Numbered from the stretch's first letter, positions 51,283 to 60,380 are shown. The stretch is DNA of 64,000 nt from Actinomadura flavalba DSM 45200 (GCF_000374305.1 NZ_KB894093.1:1054001-1118000); one strand, 5' to 3'. Numbers and translations: made by a program. The notes: a model not told the origin generated them from the sequence alone.

Positions 51283-52047
51283 TCATTCGGCGTCGTCGTC
51301 GTCGCCGTGCCCGGCGGTGACGGCGAGCACGCCGGGCAGTTCCGCGAGCTGTGCGACCAGGTCGCCGGTGGAGCCGTTGCCCTCCAGCCGCAGCACGACG
51401 ACGGCGCCCCGCCCGGGCGGCGCGGCGGCGCGGCCGTGCCGGTCGTCGCGGCCCTCGTCACCGATGTCGAGGGACTCGCGTTCGACCTGGAGTTCGGCGA
51501 CGACGAACCCCATCGCCGTGGTCGCGGTGAGCGCCTGCCGCAGGACGCCGCGTCCGTCCCGGTAGACGAGCCGGACGCGGAACCGCCGGGGCCGCCCGAG
51601 CCGGTCGGCGGGCAGCAGCCGGGCCAGCCCGCTGAGCCCGAACACGACGAGGAAGTGCCCGGCCGTGACGGCGACGGCGAGCACCCACAGCCCGCCCCCG
51701 GCGGCCATGCCGATCGCGGCGGTCACCCAGACGACGGCGGCGGTGGTGAGGCCGCGCACGGCGTCGCGCCGGACGAAGATGAGCCCGCCGCCGATGAACC
51801 CGATGCCGGACACGATCTGCGCCGCGACGCGGGACGGGTCGAGCGAGACGTTGCCGGGAACGTCCCCGAAGCCGTACTTGGACACGAGCATGAACAGCGC
51901 GGCGCCGACGCCGACGAGCGTGTGCGTGCGCAGGCCCGCGCTCTTGTTGCGCAGGCCGCGTTCGAGGCCGATCGCGGCGGACAGCACGAGGGCCAGCCCG
52001 AGCTGGCCGAGCTGGGTGAGGCCCTGACCCGGGGCCAACTCGAACAC
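51283..52047 (-). CDS. MgtC/SapB-family membrane protein
   Basis: 254 residues. Conserved family block SAAIGLERGLRNKSAGLRTH, then SGIGFIGGGLIFVRRDAVRG and VWVTAAIGMAAGGGLWVLAV. About four transmembrane helices plus a C-terminal ACT-like domain (RVRLVYRDGRGVLRQALTAT). Such proteins influence Mg2+ homeostasis and survival in hosts or low magnesium. Convergent with the kinase gene, 6-bp gap. Confidence 0.9.
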   Translation of the reverse strand: MFELAPGQGLTQLGQLGLALVLSAAIGLERGLRNKSAGLRTHTLVGVGAALFMLVSKYGFGDVPGNVSLDPSRVAAQIVSGIGFIGGGLIFVRRDAVRGLTTAAVVWVTAAIGMAAGGGLWVLAVAVTAGHFLVVFGLSGLARLLPADRLGRPRRFRVRLVYRDGRGVLRQALTATTAMGFVVAELQVERESLDIGDEGRDDRHGRAAAPPGRGAVVVLRLEGNGSTGDLVAQLAELPGVLAVTAGHGDDDDAE

Positions 52048-52095
52048 CCGGACGGCCTACCCCGGGGCCGTGCCACTACACGCGCGTGCCCGGGA

Positions 52096-52410
52096 TCAGC
52101 CGGTGTGCCCGAGCGTCTGGAGCGCCTGGACGTCCGGAGTGTCCGCTTCGCGGAGGTCTTCGATGGCGTCGAGGATCTCGGCCATCGTGCCGGTGTCGTC
52201 CGGCGTCAGGTCGGACGGGCGCTTGCGCAGCAGCTCCAGCACGCGTTCGCCGAGCGCCTTGACCGGGACGCCGTCGCCGGTCGTCGCGGGCGACGGGTTC
52301 GACCCGAGCACGGCGGCCAGCTCGTCGGCCGTCATCGTCACCAGCCGGTGGAACTCCTCCACGACCAGCGCGACGTCGAGTGCGGGAACGTTATCCACAG
52401 GGCACCTCAT
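52096..52410 (-). CDS. DUF3140-like small protein
   Basis: 104 residues from ATG 52410. VVEEFHRLVTMTADELAAVL, then LLRKRPSDLTPDDTGTMAEI and LDAIEDLREADTPD, an arrangement close to DUF3140. Function unknown. The region ahead contains a single TTATCCACA, not taken as a regulatory site. Followed by mgtC on the same strand after 48 bp. Confidence 0.7.
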   Translation of the reverse strand: MRCPVDNVPALDVALVVEEFHRLVTMTADELAAVLGSNPSPATTGDGVPVKALGERVLELLRKRPSDLTPDDTGTMAEILDAIEDLREADTPDVQALQTLGHTG

Positions 52411-52518
52411 CGGCTCGGGGGCGGACCGTCCCGGCCCTACCCTGGAGGCGCGCCGGTCATGCCTCCGCATCTCCGCGCGACGACGGGGTAATGGAGACCC
52501 AAAAACAGGGCGGGTGGA

Positions 52519-53508
52519 ATGGCCTGGCGGACGAAACCGGTGCAGAGCGAAGCCGCCGACGAGCCCGCGGACGTGCCCCGACCGCGGATCGGGGTGCGCG
52601 GCTGGTTCGGCGTCGGGCGGGGCATGGTGCGCGGATTCACCGACGACAACCTGCTCGACCTGGCCGCCGCGCTCACCTACTGGGGCGTGCTGAGCCTGTT
52701 CCCGGGGCTGATCCTGGCGGTGTCGCTGGTCGGCCTGGCCGGGCTGTCCGGGCAGCAGACGCTGATCGACAACGTGCGGCAGTTCGCGCCCGGCCCCGCG
52801 CGCGACACGCTGATCCAGCTCATCGAGAACCTGGAGGGGACGGCGCCGACGGCCGCGCCGCTCGCCGTGATCAGCATCGCGGTCGCGCTGTGGTCGGCGT
52901 CGCGGTACGTCGCGTCGCTGATCCGGTCGCTGAACGCGGTGTGGGGCATCCCGGAGGGGCGCCCGGTGTGGAAGCTGGCGCCGCTGCGGCTCGCGCTGAC
53001 GCTCGCGATGGTGGTGCTGCTCGGCGTCAGCGCCGTCGCGGTGACGTTCACCGGGCGGTTCGCCGAGCAGGCGGGGCGGTTCCTCGGGCTCACCGACGCG
53101 TTCGTCGCCGGGTGGAACGTGCTGAAATGGCCGGTGCTGCTGCTGATCGTCATCGTCGCGATCGCGACGCTGTACTGGGCGGCGCCGAACGTCCGGCAGC
53201 GCGGCTGGCGGTGGATCACGCCGGGCGTCGTCTTCGCCGTCGTGAGCTGGATCGTCGCGTCGATCGGCTTCGCCGTCTACGTCGCGTCCTTCGGCGCGTT
53301 CAACCGCACCTACGGCGCCCTGGCGACGGTCGTCGTCTTCCTGGTCTGGCTGTGGGTCTCCAACCTCGCGATCCTGCTCGGCGCCGAGTTCGACGCCGAA
53401 CTCGCCACCGCCCGCCGCAAGGCCCTCGGCAGGACGACCGGCACCGACATCCCGATCGTCCCCCGCGACACCTCCCGCCTCGACGACGCGCAGATCCCCG
53501 ACCGCTGA
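52519..53508 (+). CDS. YihY/BrkB-family membrane protein
   Basis: 329 residues with about six transmembrane helices. Family signature LLDLAAALTYWGVLSLFPGL near 45-65, NAVWGIPEGRPVWKLAPLRL, WRWITPGVVFAVVSWIVASI and FNRTYGALATVVVFLVWLWV. Despite old RNase BN annotations, these are integral membrane proteins, probably transporters. ATG follows AGGGCGGG. Co-directional with the nitronate monooxygenase. Confidence 0.92.
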   Translation: MAWRTKPVQSEAADEPADVPRPRIGVRGWFGVGRGMVRGFTDDNLLDLAAALTYWGVLSLFPGLILAVSLVGLAGLSGQQTLIDNVRQFAPGPARDTLIQLIENLEGTAPTAAPLAVISIAVALWSASRYVASLIRSLNAVWGIPEGRPVWKLAPLRLALTLAMVVLLGVSAVAVTFTGRFAEQAGRFLGLTDAFVAGWNVLKWPVLLLIVIVAIATLYWAAPNVRQRGWRWITPGVVFAVVSWIVASIGFAVYVASFGAFNRTYGALATVVVFLVWLWVSNLAILLGAEFDAELATARRKALGRTTGTDIPIVPRDTSRLDDAQIPDR

Positions 53509-53552
53509 GATGCGAGAGCATTCCGATCATCGTGAGCGAGGAGGGTCGCGGC

Positions 53553-54551
53553 ATGGAGTGGCTTCCGGTGAGGCCGGTGGTGCAGGCGCCGATGGCGGGC
53601 GGGGGGTCAACGCCCGCGCTGGTGGCCGCCGTCGCCGACGCGGGCGGGCTCGGGTTCCTCGCCGCCGGGTACGTGACGGCGGCGCGGATGCGGTCCGACG
53701 TCGAGGCGACGCGGGCGCTCACCGACCGGCCGTTCGGCGTGAACGTGTTCCTGCCCGCGCCGCCGCCCGCCGACGCGGACGCCGTCGCGGGCTACCGGGA
53801 GCGGCTGCGGCCCGTCGCGGCGCGGCTGGGCGCCGAGCCGGGCGTGCCGCGCGGGCGCGACGACGACTGGGCCGCCAAGCTCGACGAACTGCTCGCCGAC
53901 CCCCCGGCCGTCGTCAGTTTCACGTTCGGCCGTCCCGCACCGGAGGTCGTCGCGGCGCTCCGGGCGGCGGGCGCGGCCGTCGTGATCACGGTGACGTCGG
54001 CGGCCGAGGCCCGCCGGTGCCCCGACGCCGACGCGCTGTGCGTGCAGGGCGTCGAGGCGGGCGGCCACCAGGGCACCTTCACCGACCGCGGCCTCACCGG
54101 GAAACCGCTGCGCAAACTGCTCAAGGAGGTCAGAGCCGGCACCGATCAGCCGCTGCTCGCGGCAGGCGGAATCGGCACCGACCGCGACGTCGCGGACGTT
54201 CTCGCCCTCGGCGCCCAGGCCGCCCAGATCGGCACGGGCTTCCTGCGGTGCGCCGAATCGGGCGCGGGCGCCGTCCACAAGGCCGCCCTCGCCGACCCCC
54301 GCTTCACCGCGACCGCGCTCACCCGCGCGTTCAGCGGACGTCCCGCCCGCGCGCTCGTCAACCGCTTCGTCACCGAGCACACCGAGGCCGCGCCCGCCGC
54401 GTACCCCGACGTCCATTTCGTCACGTCGCCGCTGCGCCGCGCCGCCGCCGCCCAGGGCGACCCGCACGACCTCAACCTCTGGGCGGGCACCGCCTGGCGG
54501 CACGCCACCACCGCGCCCGCCGCCGAGATCGTCGCCGCGCTGACCCCCTAG
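53553..54551 (+). CDS. nitronate monooxygenase-family FMN enzyme
   Basis: 332 residues of TIM barrel: RPVVQAPMAGGGSTPALVAA, GGLGFLAAGYVTAARM, FNG... FMN site CVQGVEAGGHQGTFTDRG with the family GGHxG His, and LLAAGGIGTDRDVADVLALG. Oxidises nitronates such as propionate-3-nitronate or related substrates. ATG preceded by GAGGAGGG. 44 bp after yihY, perhaps co-transcribed. Converges with the P450 gene. Confidence 0.9.
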   Translation: MEWLPVRPVVQAPMAGGGSTPALVAAVADAGGLGFLAAGYVTAARMRSDVEATRALTDRPFGVNVFLPAPPPADADAVAGYRERLRPVAARLGAEPGVPRGRDDDWAAKLDELLADPPAVVSFTFGRPAPEVVAALRAAGAAVVITVTSAAEARRCPDADALCVQGVEAGGHQGTFTDRGLTGKPLRKLLKEVRAGTDQPLLAAGGIGTDRDVADVLALGAQAAQIGTGFLRCAESGAGAVHKAALADPRFTATALTRAFSGRPARALVNRFVTEHTEAAPAAYPDVHFVTSPLRRAAAAQGDPHDLNLWAGTAWRHATTAPAAEIVAALTP

Positions 54552-55798
54552 GACCGCAGCGTGTAGCGGATCGGCAGCCGCTTCAGGCCGCCGACGAACG
54601 TCGTCGCCGTGCCCACCGGGGTACCGGCCAGCTCGATCGTGTCCAGCCGGGGCAGCAGCTCCTCGAAGAACGCGCGGACCTCGATGCGGGCCAGCGCCGC
54701 GCCCAGGCAGTAGTGGACGCCGAAGCCGAACGCCAGGTGCTTGTTCGGGTCGCGGGCGGCGTCGAAGCGGAACGGGTCGGTGAACACGTCCTCGTCCCGG
54801 TTCGCCGACGGGTACGACAGCAGCAGCGCGTCCCCCGCCTTGATCGGGACGCCGCGCAGCTCGCAGTCCTCGGTCGCCGTCCGCATGAACTCCTTGACCG
54901 GCGTGACCCAGCGGATCATCTCGTCCACCGCGAGCGGCAGCAGGGACGGGTCGGCGCGCAGCCGGTCCAGCTCGGCGGGGTTCTCCACGAGCGCCTGGAG
55001 GCCGCCGGAGATCGTCGAGCTGGTGGTGTCGTGCCCGGCCGTCGCGATGATCACGTAGTAGGACGCGGTGTCGAAGTCGTTGAGCGGCGCCCCGTCCACG
55101 GTCGCGTTGGCGATGGCCGACGCGAGGTCGTCGGTCGGCTTCGCGCGGCGCGCCGCCGTCAGCTCCTGGAAGTAGGCGAAGAACTCCAGCAGCACCTCGA
55201 ACCGTTCCTCGCTGGACGCGCCGCGCTGCATCTCGGTGTCGTCGCCGCCGAACAGCTCCTGCGTGAGCTTCAGCATCCGGTCGAAGTCGGACTCGGGCAG
55301 CCCCAGCAGCGACAGGATCACGTACAGCGGGAACCGCACCGACACCTGCTGGACGAAGTCGCATTCCCCGCCCAACTCGGCCATCCGGTCGACGTAGCGG
55401 CGCGCGAGTTCCCGCACGCGCGGCTCCAGCGCCCGCATCGCGCGCGGCCGGAACCAGTCCGCGCCGATCGCGCGGATGACGCGGTGGTCCGGGTCGTCCA
55501 TGTGGATGAGCGTGCGCAGCGCGGTGCCCTGCTCGACGCGCGCGCGGTTCATGTCGTCGATCTCCGCGAGGGCCAGCAGCGGGCGCGGCGCGTTGCGGAA
55601 CCGGGTGTGGTCCCGCTCGATCTCCATGATGTCGGCGTGCCTGGTGACCGCCCAGAACGGGTGGTAGCCGGGCGTCTCGACCCAGTGCACGGGCGCCTCG
55701 CGGCGCAGCAGCGTCAGTGCCCGGTGCAGCCCGGCGTCGTCGGCGTACGCGGCGGGGTCCGCGAGCATGCGGCCCGCCTCCGGCACGGTGAGGCTCAC
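54548..55798 (-). CDS. cytochrome P450
   Basis: 416 residues. I-helix IATAGHDTTSSTIS, K-helix ExxR in AVDEMIRWVTPVKEFMR, heme ligand loop FGFGVHYCLGAALAR. Sequence style (LIHMDDPDHRVIRAIGADWF) resembles the actinobacterial CYP124/125/268-like fatty-acid/steroid oxidases, which is family inference. GTG start after AAGGAG. 275 bp of featureless DNA lie between it and the alcohol dehydrogenase gene on the same strand. Ferredoxin is not adjacent. Confidence 0.93.
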   Translation of the reverse strand: MSLTVPEAGRMLADPAAYADDAGLHRALTLLRREAPVHWVETPGYHPFWAVTRHADIMEIERDHTRFRNAPRPLLALAEIDDMNRARVEQGTALRTLIHMDDPDHRVIRAIGADWFRPRAMRALEPRVRELARRYVDRMAELGGECDFVQQVSVRFPLYVILSLLGLPESDFDRMLKLTQELFGGDDTEMQRGASSEERFEVLLEFFAYFQELTAARRAKPTDDLASAIANATVDGAPLNDFDTASYYVIIATAGHDTTSSTISGGLQALVENPAELDRLRADPSLLPLAVDEMIRWVTPVKEFMRTATEDCELRGVPIKAGDALLLSYPSANRDEDVFTDPFRFDAARDPNKHLAFGFGVHYCLGAALARIEVRAFFEELLPRLDTIELAGTPVGTATTFVGGLKRLPIRYTLRS

Positions 55799-56073
55799 GA
55801 TCGGCTCCTTCGGCGTCGGGCGGGGTCGGCCCGAACCTAGAAGCGCGCTTTCCTCCGGGTCAACCCGTGCCGGTCGGGTCCACCGCGCCGTCGCGGGCGG
55901 AATGTCCGTCCGGTCGGCCCCGCCGCGCGGACGGCGACCGGCCCGCTGCCTCCGGGAACGCGGCGCCGCCGTCCGCGCCGGTGCCCCGCGAGCGGGGGCG
56001 CGCGGCGCCGCCGGCCGGGCGATCCGTTTCCATCCGCCCGGTGACAGCGGGCTTGCCGCGCGGTCAGGCCGCT

Positions 56074-57198
56074 TCAGAAGGTGATGACCTGGCGGACGGC
56101 CTCTCCGCTGTGCAGACGGTCGAAGCCCGCGTTCACCTCGTCCAGCGTGAGGCGGTGCGAGAGCAGCGCGTCCACCGGCAGGTTGCCCGCGCGGTACATC
56201 GCGATGAAGCGCGGCACGTCGCGGCGCGGCACGCACGAGCCGAGGTAGCTGCCGCGCAGCGTGCGTTCCTCGGCGACGAGGCTCAGCGCCGGGAGCGTGA
56301 GCGGCGCGGACGGATCGGGCAGCCCGACCGTGACCGTCGTGCCGCCCGCGCGCGTCGCCGCGTACGCCTGCTCCAGCACCGGCGCGACGCCGGTGGTGTC
56401 GATGACCTTCTCGGCGCCGCCGCCGGTCAGCTCGCGCAGCTCCGCGACCGCGTCCGGGCCGCCCGCGACCGTGTGCGTGGCGCCGAGGCGCGCGGCCAGC
56501 TCGCGCTTGCCCGCGACGACGTCCACCGCGACCAGCGTGGACGCGCCCGCCGCCTTGGCGGCCAGCAGCGCGGCCAGGCCGACGCCGCCGAGCCCGAACA
56601 CCGCGACGCTGTCGCCCGGCACGACGGCCGCGCTGTAGAGGGCGGCGCCCGCGCCGGTGAGCACCGCGCAGCCGAACAGCGCGGCGATCTCCGGCGGCAG
56701 GTCCGCGTCGACCTTCACCGCCGACCGCGCCGACACGACCGTGTACTCCGCGAACGCCGACACGCCGAGGTGGTGGTTCGGGCGGGTTCCGTCCGGCGCG
56801 ACGAACCGGCGCCCGCCGCCGAGCAGCGTCCCCGCGCCGTTCGCGCGCGCGCCCGGCCCGCACAGCGCGGGCCGTCCACCGACGCACCGCTCGCAGTGCC
56901 CGCACGCCGGGACGAACGCCAGCACGACGGCGTCGCCCGGCGCGAACTCGGTGCCCTCGCCCGTCTCCACGACCGTCCCGGCGGCCTCGTGGCCGAGCGC
57001 CATCGGCAGCGGGCGCTGCCGCGAACCGTTGATCACCGACAGGTCGGAGTGGCACAGCCCGGCGGCGCCGACCCTCACCAGCAGCTCACCCGGACCGGGC
57101 GGGTCGAGGCGCAGGCCGGAGACCTCCAGCGGCCTGGACTCGGCGTAGGGGGCGGGGCGTCCGGACTCGACCAGGACGGCCGCGCGCGTCTCCGTCAC
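56074..57198 (-). CDS. zinc-dependent alcohol dehydrogenase (MDR family)
   Basis: 374 residues. Catalytic zinc: GLCHSDLSVI (Cys) and MALGHEAAGTVVE (His, Glu). Structural zinc: CGHCERCVGGRPALC. NAD motif VFGLGGVGLAALLAA. Full-length MDR oxidoreductase of the formaldehyde/benzyl-alcohol dehydrogenase type. GTG start overlaps the thioesterase stop by 3 bp (GTG in GTGA), so the two are coupled. Possibly works with the P450 in alcohol or side-chain oxidation. Confidence 0.93.
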   Translation of the reverse strand: MTETRAAVLVESGRPAPYAESRPLEVSGLRLDPPGPGELLVRVGAAGLCHSDLSVINGSRQRPLPMALGHEAAGTVVETGEGTEFAPGDAVVLAFVPACGHCERCVGGRPALCGPGARANGAGTLLGGGRRFVAPDGTRPNHHLGVSAFAEYTVVSARSAVKVDADLPPEIAALFGCAVLTGAGAALYSAAVVPGDSVAVFGLGGVGLAALLAAKAAGASTLVAVDVVAGKRELAARLGATHTVAGGPDAVAELRELTGGGAEKVIDTTGVAPVLEQAYAATRAGGTTVTVGLPDPSAPLTLPALSLVAEERTLRGSYLGSCVPRRDVPRFIAMYRAGNLPVDALLSHRLTLDEVNAGFDRLHSGEAVRQVITF

Positions 57199-57608
57199 GC
57201 GATCACCAGCTTCTCCATCTCGGTGCGGACCTTCCCGCCGATCTCCACCGGCCGCCGGGTGTCGCGGCCCACGAACACGTGCACGAAATGTCCCTCGGCG
57301 ACCACCGTGTCGTCCGGGCGCAGCATCCCGATCTCCCACCGGACGCTGGACCGGCCGAGCTTCCCGACCCGCAGCCCGACGCGGATCACGTCCGGGAACG
57401 CCACCTCCGCCTTGTACACGCAGTGCGACTCGACGCACATCGCGATCGCGTCACCGCTCGTCGGGTCGAACCCCGCCGTCCGGATCATCCACTCGTTGAT
57501 CACGGTGTCCATCAGCGAGTAGTGGACGACGTTGTTCACGTGCCCGTAGACGTCGTTGTCCTTCCACCGCGTGGGGACGGACTCCCAGTACAGGTAATCG
57601 CCGGTCAT
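57195..57608 (-). CDS. acyl-CoA thioesterase (hotdog fold)
   Basis: 137 residues. PTRWKDNDVYGHVNNVVHYS is the 4HBT motif with the DxxGHVNN catalytic region; ends EGHFVHVFVGRDTRRPVEIG. Hydrolyses acyl-CoA. Translationally coupled to the alcohol dehydrogenase. Start ATG 57608 preceded by AAGGTGCTC. It lies opposite a frameshifted membrane protein gene. Confidence 0.9.
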   Translation of the reverse strand: MTGDYLYWESVPTRWKDNDVYGHVNNVVHYSLMDTVINEWMIRTAGFDPTSGDAIAMCVESHCVYKAEVAFPDVIRVGLRVGKLGRSSVRWEIGMLRPDDTVVAEGHFVHVFVGRDTRRPVEIGGKVRTEMEKLVIA

Positions 57609-57687
57609 GGGGAGCACCTTAGTTTCGCGTGCCCGTCCCCCGGCGCCCAGCCCCGGCCCGGACGGCCGTGTGCTTCCATGACCGGCC

Positions 57688-58024
57688 ATGAGAGACCACA
57701 ACCCGTACCGGTTGCCGGGGCGCGACGAGCCGCCCGCCGCGCGCCGGTCGCGCACGGTTCCGGTCCTCGCCGCGTTCGTCGTCGGCCTCCCGGCGCTCGT
57801 GTTCGGCGGGCTGGCGCTCAGCGTGTGGCGGCACGATCCGCGAGCTGAGCCATCGGCAGCTCGCGTTCCCGCCGGGCGGCTCCGCCGCCTACGGCGCCTC
57901 GGACGCCGCGAACGTCTACGTCGTCATCACGTCCGGGCGCGGGCGCGGCACCGTACGCGGTGTCTCCCTGCTGCACGCCGGTGTGCGCAGCGCCGCGACC
58001 TGGCTGGACCAGACGAACACGTGA
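57688..58024 (+). pseudogene. frameshifted single-span membrane protein
   Basis: From ATG 57688 the product begins RDHNPYRLPGRDEPPAARRS with a transmembrane helix VPVLAAFVVGLPALVFGGLA. After about 57830 that frame degenerates into Arg-rich sequence. A second frame continues sensibly with IRELSHRQLAFPPGGSAAYG, ASDAANVYVVITSGRGRGTV and ends VRSAATWLDQTNT. One single-base indel would restore a ~112-residue protein. It may be a real lesion or an assembly error. Confidence 0.55.
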
Positions 58025-58028
58025 CCGG

Positions 58029-58454
58029 TCAGCGGCGGGCCTCGGCCGTTTTGCGGTCGTTCGCCTTTTCGATGGCGTCGGCGAGCTGCGCCTTGGTCAT
58101 CGAGGAGCGGCCGCCGATGCCGAGGCGCTTGGCGAGGTCGTAGAGGTGTTTCTTGGACGCGTTGGCGTCCACGCCGCCCCGGGACCGGCGGTCGGTGTTC
58201 ACGCCGCCCTCGGACTGCTCGTCGGACGGGCCCTTGGCGCCGTCCGGCTTCGGCTCCCAGTGGTCGCCGACCTTCTCGTGGGTGTGCTTGAGCGCGCCGT
58301 AGGCGACGCGGTTGGCGCGTTCCTCGTCGCCGTACTCGTCCATGGCCGAGTCGTGCGCCTTGGCGTACGTGCGCTGCGCCTTGGCGTCCGACCGCTTGAG
58401 CGTGGCGGGCAGTTCACTCTTCTTGACCTTGCCCTTGCTCGTGGTCTTCGGCAT
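58029..58454 (-). CDS. ChaB-family protein
   Basis: 141 residues. ChaB-like N-terminal part: KSELPATLKRSDAKAQRTYA, then ANRVAYGALKHTHEKVGDHW. A Rho_N/SAP-like C-terminal module follows (KKHLYDLAKRLGIGGRSSMT, KAQLADAIEKANDRK). Actinobacterial ChaB proteins occur among general stress genes. Precise role unknown. It starts the minus strand of a small stress-like cluster. Confidence 0.88.
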   Translation of the reverse strand: MPKTTSKGKVKKSELPATLKRSDAKAQRTYAKAHDSAMDEYGDEERANRVAYGALKHTHEKVGDHWEPKPDGAKGPSDEQSEGGVNTDRRSRGGVDANASKKHLYDLAKRLGIGGRSSMTKAQLADAIEKANDRKTAEARR

Positions 58455-58568
58455 CGCGTCCTCCCCTGGAGTGGGCCTCTGCTCTGGCGTTACCCGGCTC
58501 GCGGGGATCTACCCGGCGCGGGTGTACGGGCAGGTCACGCGGGGCATGGGGCGTTTGGGGGGATAACG

Positions 58569-58649
58569 ATGGAATATGAAGCCGACCGGGCCATGCCCGC
58601 CGGAAACCGTCTCGCCGCCGAGGTCGCGCGCCGCACCGTCCGGGCCTGA
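58569..58649 (+). CDS. 26-residue hypothetical peptide
   Basis: ATG GAA TAT... encodes a product with MEYEADRAMPAGNRLAAEVA and ends RRTVRA; GGGGG precedes by 6 nt. Too short to recognise. It is followed by the DUF2267 gene after 35 bp. Could be spurious. Confidence 0.3.
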   Translation: MEYEADRAMPAGNRLAAEVARRTVRA

Positions 58650-58684
58650 CCCGCACCGCGTTCCACGAGAGCAGGGGGACTTTC

Positions 58685-59074
58685 ATGGCATACGGAGAAT
58701 TCATCGCGACGGTCCGCGAACTCGGTGACTACGACGACCGCGAGGAGGCCGAACGCGTCACCGTCGCGGTCCTGCGGGTGGTGCGCTCGCGCATGACCCC
58801 GGAGGGCGTCGACCACCTCGCCGCCCAGCTCCCCGAGCCGCTGGACGCGCTCCTGCGCGGCAACGAGGGCCCGGTGGAGTCGTACGGCGTGGAGGAGTTC
58901 GTCCGCCGCGTCGCCGAGGAGACCGGCGGCCACGAGATCACGGGAGAACTGGACGCCAGCGCCGTCCTGACGACGGTCGCCGGGACGATCACGGGCGGCG
59001 AGCTGAACCACGTCCTGAGCCAGCTCCCGTCCGGCTTCGCCCCGCTCTTCGGCAAACCGGATCTGAGCGACTGA
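58685..59074 (+). CDS. DUF2267-family protein
   Basis: 129 residues. FIATVRELGDYDDREEAERV, then MTPEGVDHLAAQLPEPLDAL, VEEFVRRVAEETGGHE, and HVLSQLPSGFAPLFGKPD, the pattern of DUF2267 proteins. They are small helical proteins of unknown biochemistry common in actinomycete stress islands. ATG preceded by AGCAGGGGGAC. Confidence 0.88.
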   Translation: MAYGEFIATVRELGDYDDREEAERVTVAVLRVVRSRMTPEGVDHLAAQLPEPLDALLRGNEGPVESYGVEEFVRRVAEETGGHEITGELDASAVLTTVAGTITGGELNHVLSQLPSGFAPLFGKPDLSD

Positions 59075-59160
59075 TGGCCCTCGACACGCCCGACCTGGCG
59101 TCGATCACCGCCGAGCGGGTAGAAGCGGCCCCACCGCCCGACGCGAGGCAAGGAGACCGC

Positions 59161-59340
59161 ATGTCCGACACCCACTCCTTCGACGACGCACAGGACCGCG
59201 CTCGCACGGCCCTCCTTCGCGCCATCACCCGCCAGGCCGAGGAGATGGCCAACGACAACGGCTCGCGCGACGCCGCGTCCGTCGCCAGCCTCGCCCACGC
59301 CTACGCCCTGGTCGTGAGCGCCCATCCCGACGCGGACTGA
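59161..59340 (+). CDS. small helical hypothetical protein
   Basis: 59 residues from ATG 59161, which has AAGGAGA seven bases upstream. An ATG at 59074 overlapping the DUF2267 stop lacks such a site. Sequence SFDDAQDRARTALLRAITRQ then DAASVASLAHAYALVVSAHP suggests two helices. Probably co-transcribed with the DUF2267 gene. Function unknown. Confidence 0.6.
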   Translation: MSDTHSFDDAQDRARTALLRAITRQAEEMANDNGSRDAASVASLAHAYALVVSAHPDAD

Positions 59341-59347
59341 ACCGGCG

Positions 59348-59386
59348 CCACCGGCGCGCGTCAGCTCCGCGTCGCCGCGCCGGTGG
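59348..59386. terminator. hairpin at the convergent gene ends
   Basis: An 11-bp stem (CCACCGGCGCG and complement) with a 17-nt loop. It overlaps the last codons of the minus-strand regulator. Likely bidirectional; no T-run. Confidence 0.45.
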
Positions 59387-60239
59387 CGGCCCACGCCGTC
59401 AGGAGCCGGAGCCGCTCCGCCGTCGGCGAGGCCGGTTCGGCCGTGTAGGCCGACAGGACGATCCCGGGCACCGAATCGAGTGTGAGCTGCTCGAACCCGA
59501 GGTCGAGTTCCCCGACGGCGGGATGGTGATAGGTCTTGCCTCCCGCGCTGTGCGTGCCGACGTCGTGCGCCGCCCAGCGCGTGCGGAAGTCCTCGCTGCG
59601 GGTGGACAGCTCCCCGACGAGCCCGCTGAGCCGCCGGTCGTGCGGCGTCGCCGCCGCCTGGGCGCGCAGCAGGCGCACGCACACGGCGGCGGCGCCACCG
59701 GGGTCCGCGTAGAACTCCTGCGCCGCCGGGTCGAGGAACACGAACGCGGCCAGGTTCGGCGACGACGCCGCGGACCGGCGCGTCGGGCTGTCGTAGACGA
59801 CCGAGAACAGCGCCCGGCCCAGCGCGTTCGACGCCAGCACGTCGAGGCTCCGGTTGTGGGCGATCACCGGGCCGCCCATGCTGTCGATGAGCAACCGGAC
59901 GCGCTGCGGCACCCGCGTCGCCGGACGCGTCCCGCTCCGGGCGCGCGCCGGACGGCGCGCGGCGCGGGCGAGATCGTAGAGGTAACGGTGCTCGTCGTCG
60001 GTCAGTTGCAGCGCCCGGGAGACGGCGTCGAGGACCTCGTCGGAGACACCGGTGAGGTCGCCCTTCTCGATCCTGGTGTAGTAGTCGGCCGAGACGCCGG
60101 AGAGCAGCGCGACCTCCTCCCGGCGCAGGCCCGGCACCCGCCGGACGGTGCCGTACACGGGCAGCCCGGCCATCTCCGGCGTGATCTTCGCGCGGCGGGT
60201 CGACAGGAAGTTCCGCACGTTCGCGTCCTTCGGAGCCAT
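59361..60239 (-). CDS. XRE-family regulator with MmyB-like ligand domain
   Basis: 292 residues. HTH: VPGLRREEVALLSGVSADYY, TRIEKGDLTGVSDEVLDAVS. MmyB-like C-terminal domain: GPVIAHNRSLDVLASNALGR, FVFLDPAAQEFYADPGGAA and ending PGIVLSAYTAEPASPTAERL. These regulators often control a divergent enzyme gene. Here it faces a dienelactone-hydrolase-like gene. Confidence 0.92.
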   Translation of the reverse strand: MAPKDANVRNFLSTRRAKITPEMAGLPVYGTVRRVPGLRREEVALLSGVSADYYTRIEKGDLTGVSDEVLDAVSRALQLTDDEHRYLYDLARAARRPARARSGTRPATRVPQRVRLLIDSMGGPVIAHNRSLDVLASNALGRALFSVVYDSPTRRSAASSPNLAAFVFLDPAAQEFYADPGGAAAVCVRLLRAQAAATPHDRRLSGLVGELSTRSEDFRTRWAAHDVGTHSAGGKTYHHPAVGELDLGFEQLTLDSVPGIVLSAYTAEPASPTAERLRLLTAWAATGAATRS

Positions 60240-60359
60240 GGTCCCAGCCTAGGTCGGCGCGGCGCGGCCAAGCAGGTTCTGCCAGACCCCCGGCACGACC
60301 CGACCTGGTGACCCTCGTTCCGATCGCGTTGACTCGAAGACGCAAGGTAAGGGAACGAT

Positions 60360-60380
60360 CACCGGTGGCGACGACCGGTG
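60360..60380. promoter_or_regulatory. inverted repeat in MmyB/hydrolase intergenic region
   Basis: CACCGGT and ACCGGTG flank a 7-nt spacer, 24 bp before the hydrolase ATG. A candidate site for the MmyB-like regulator (inference). A TTGACT lies 24 bp further upstream. Confidence 0.45.
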
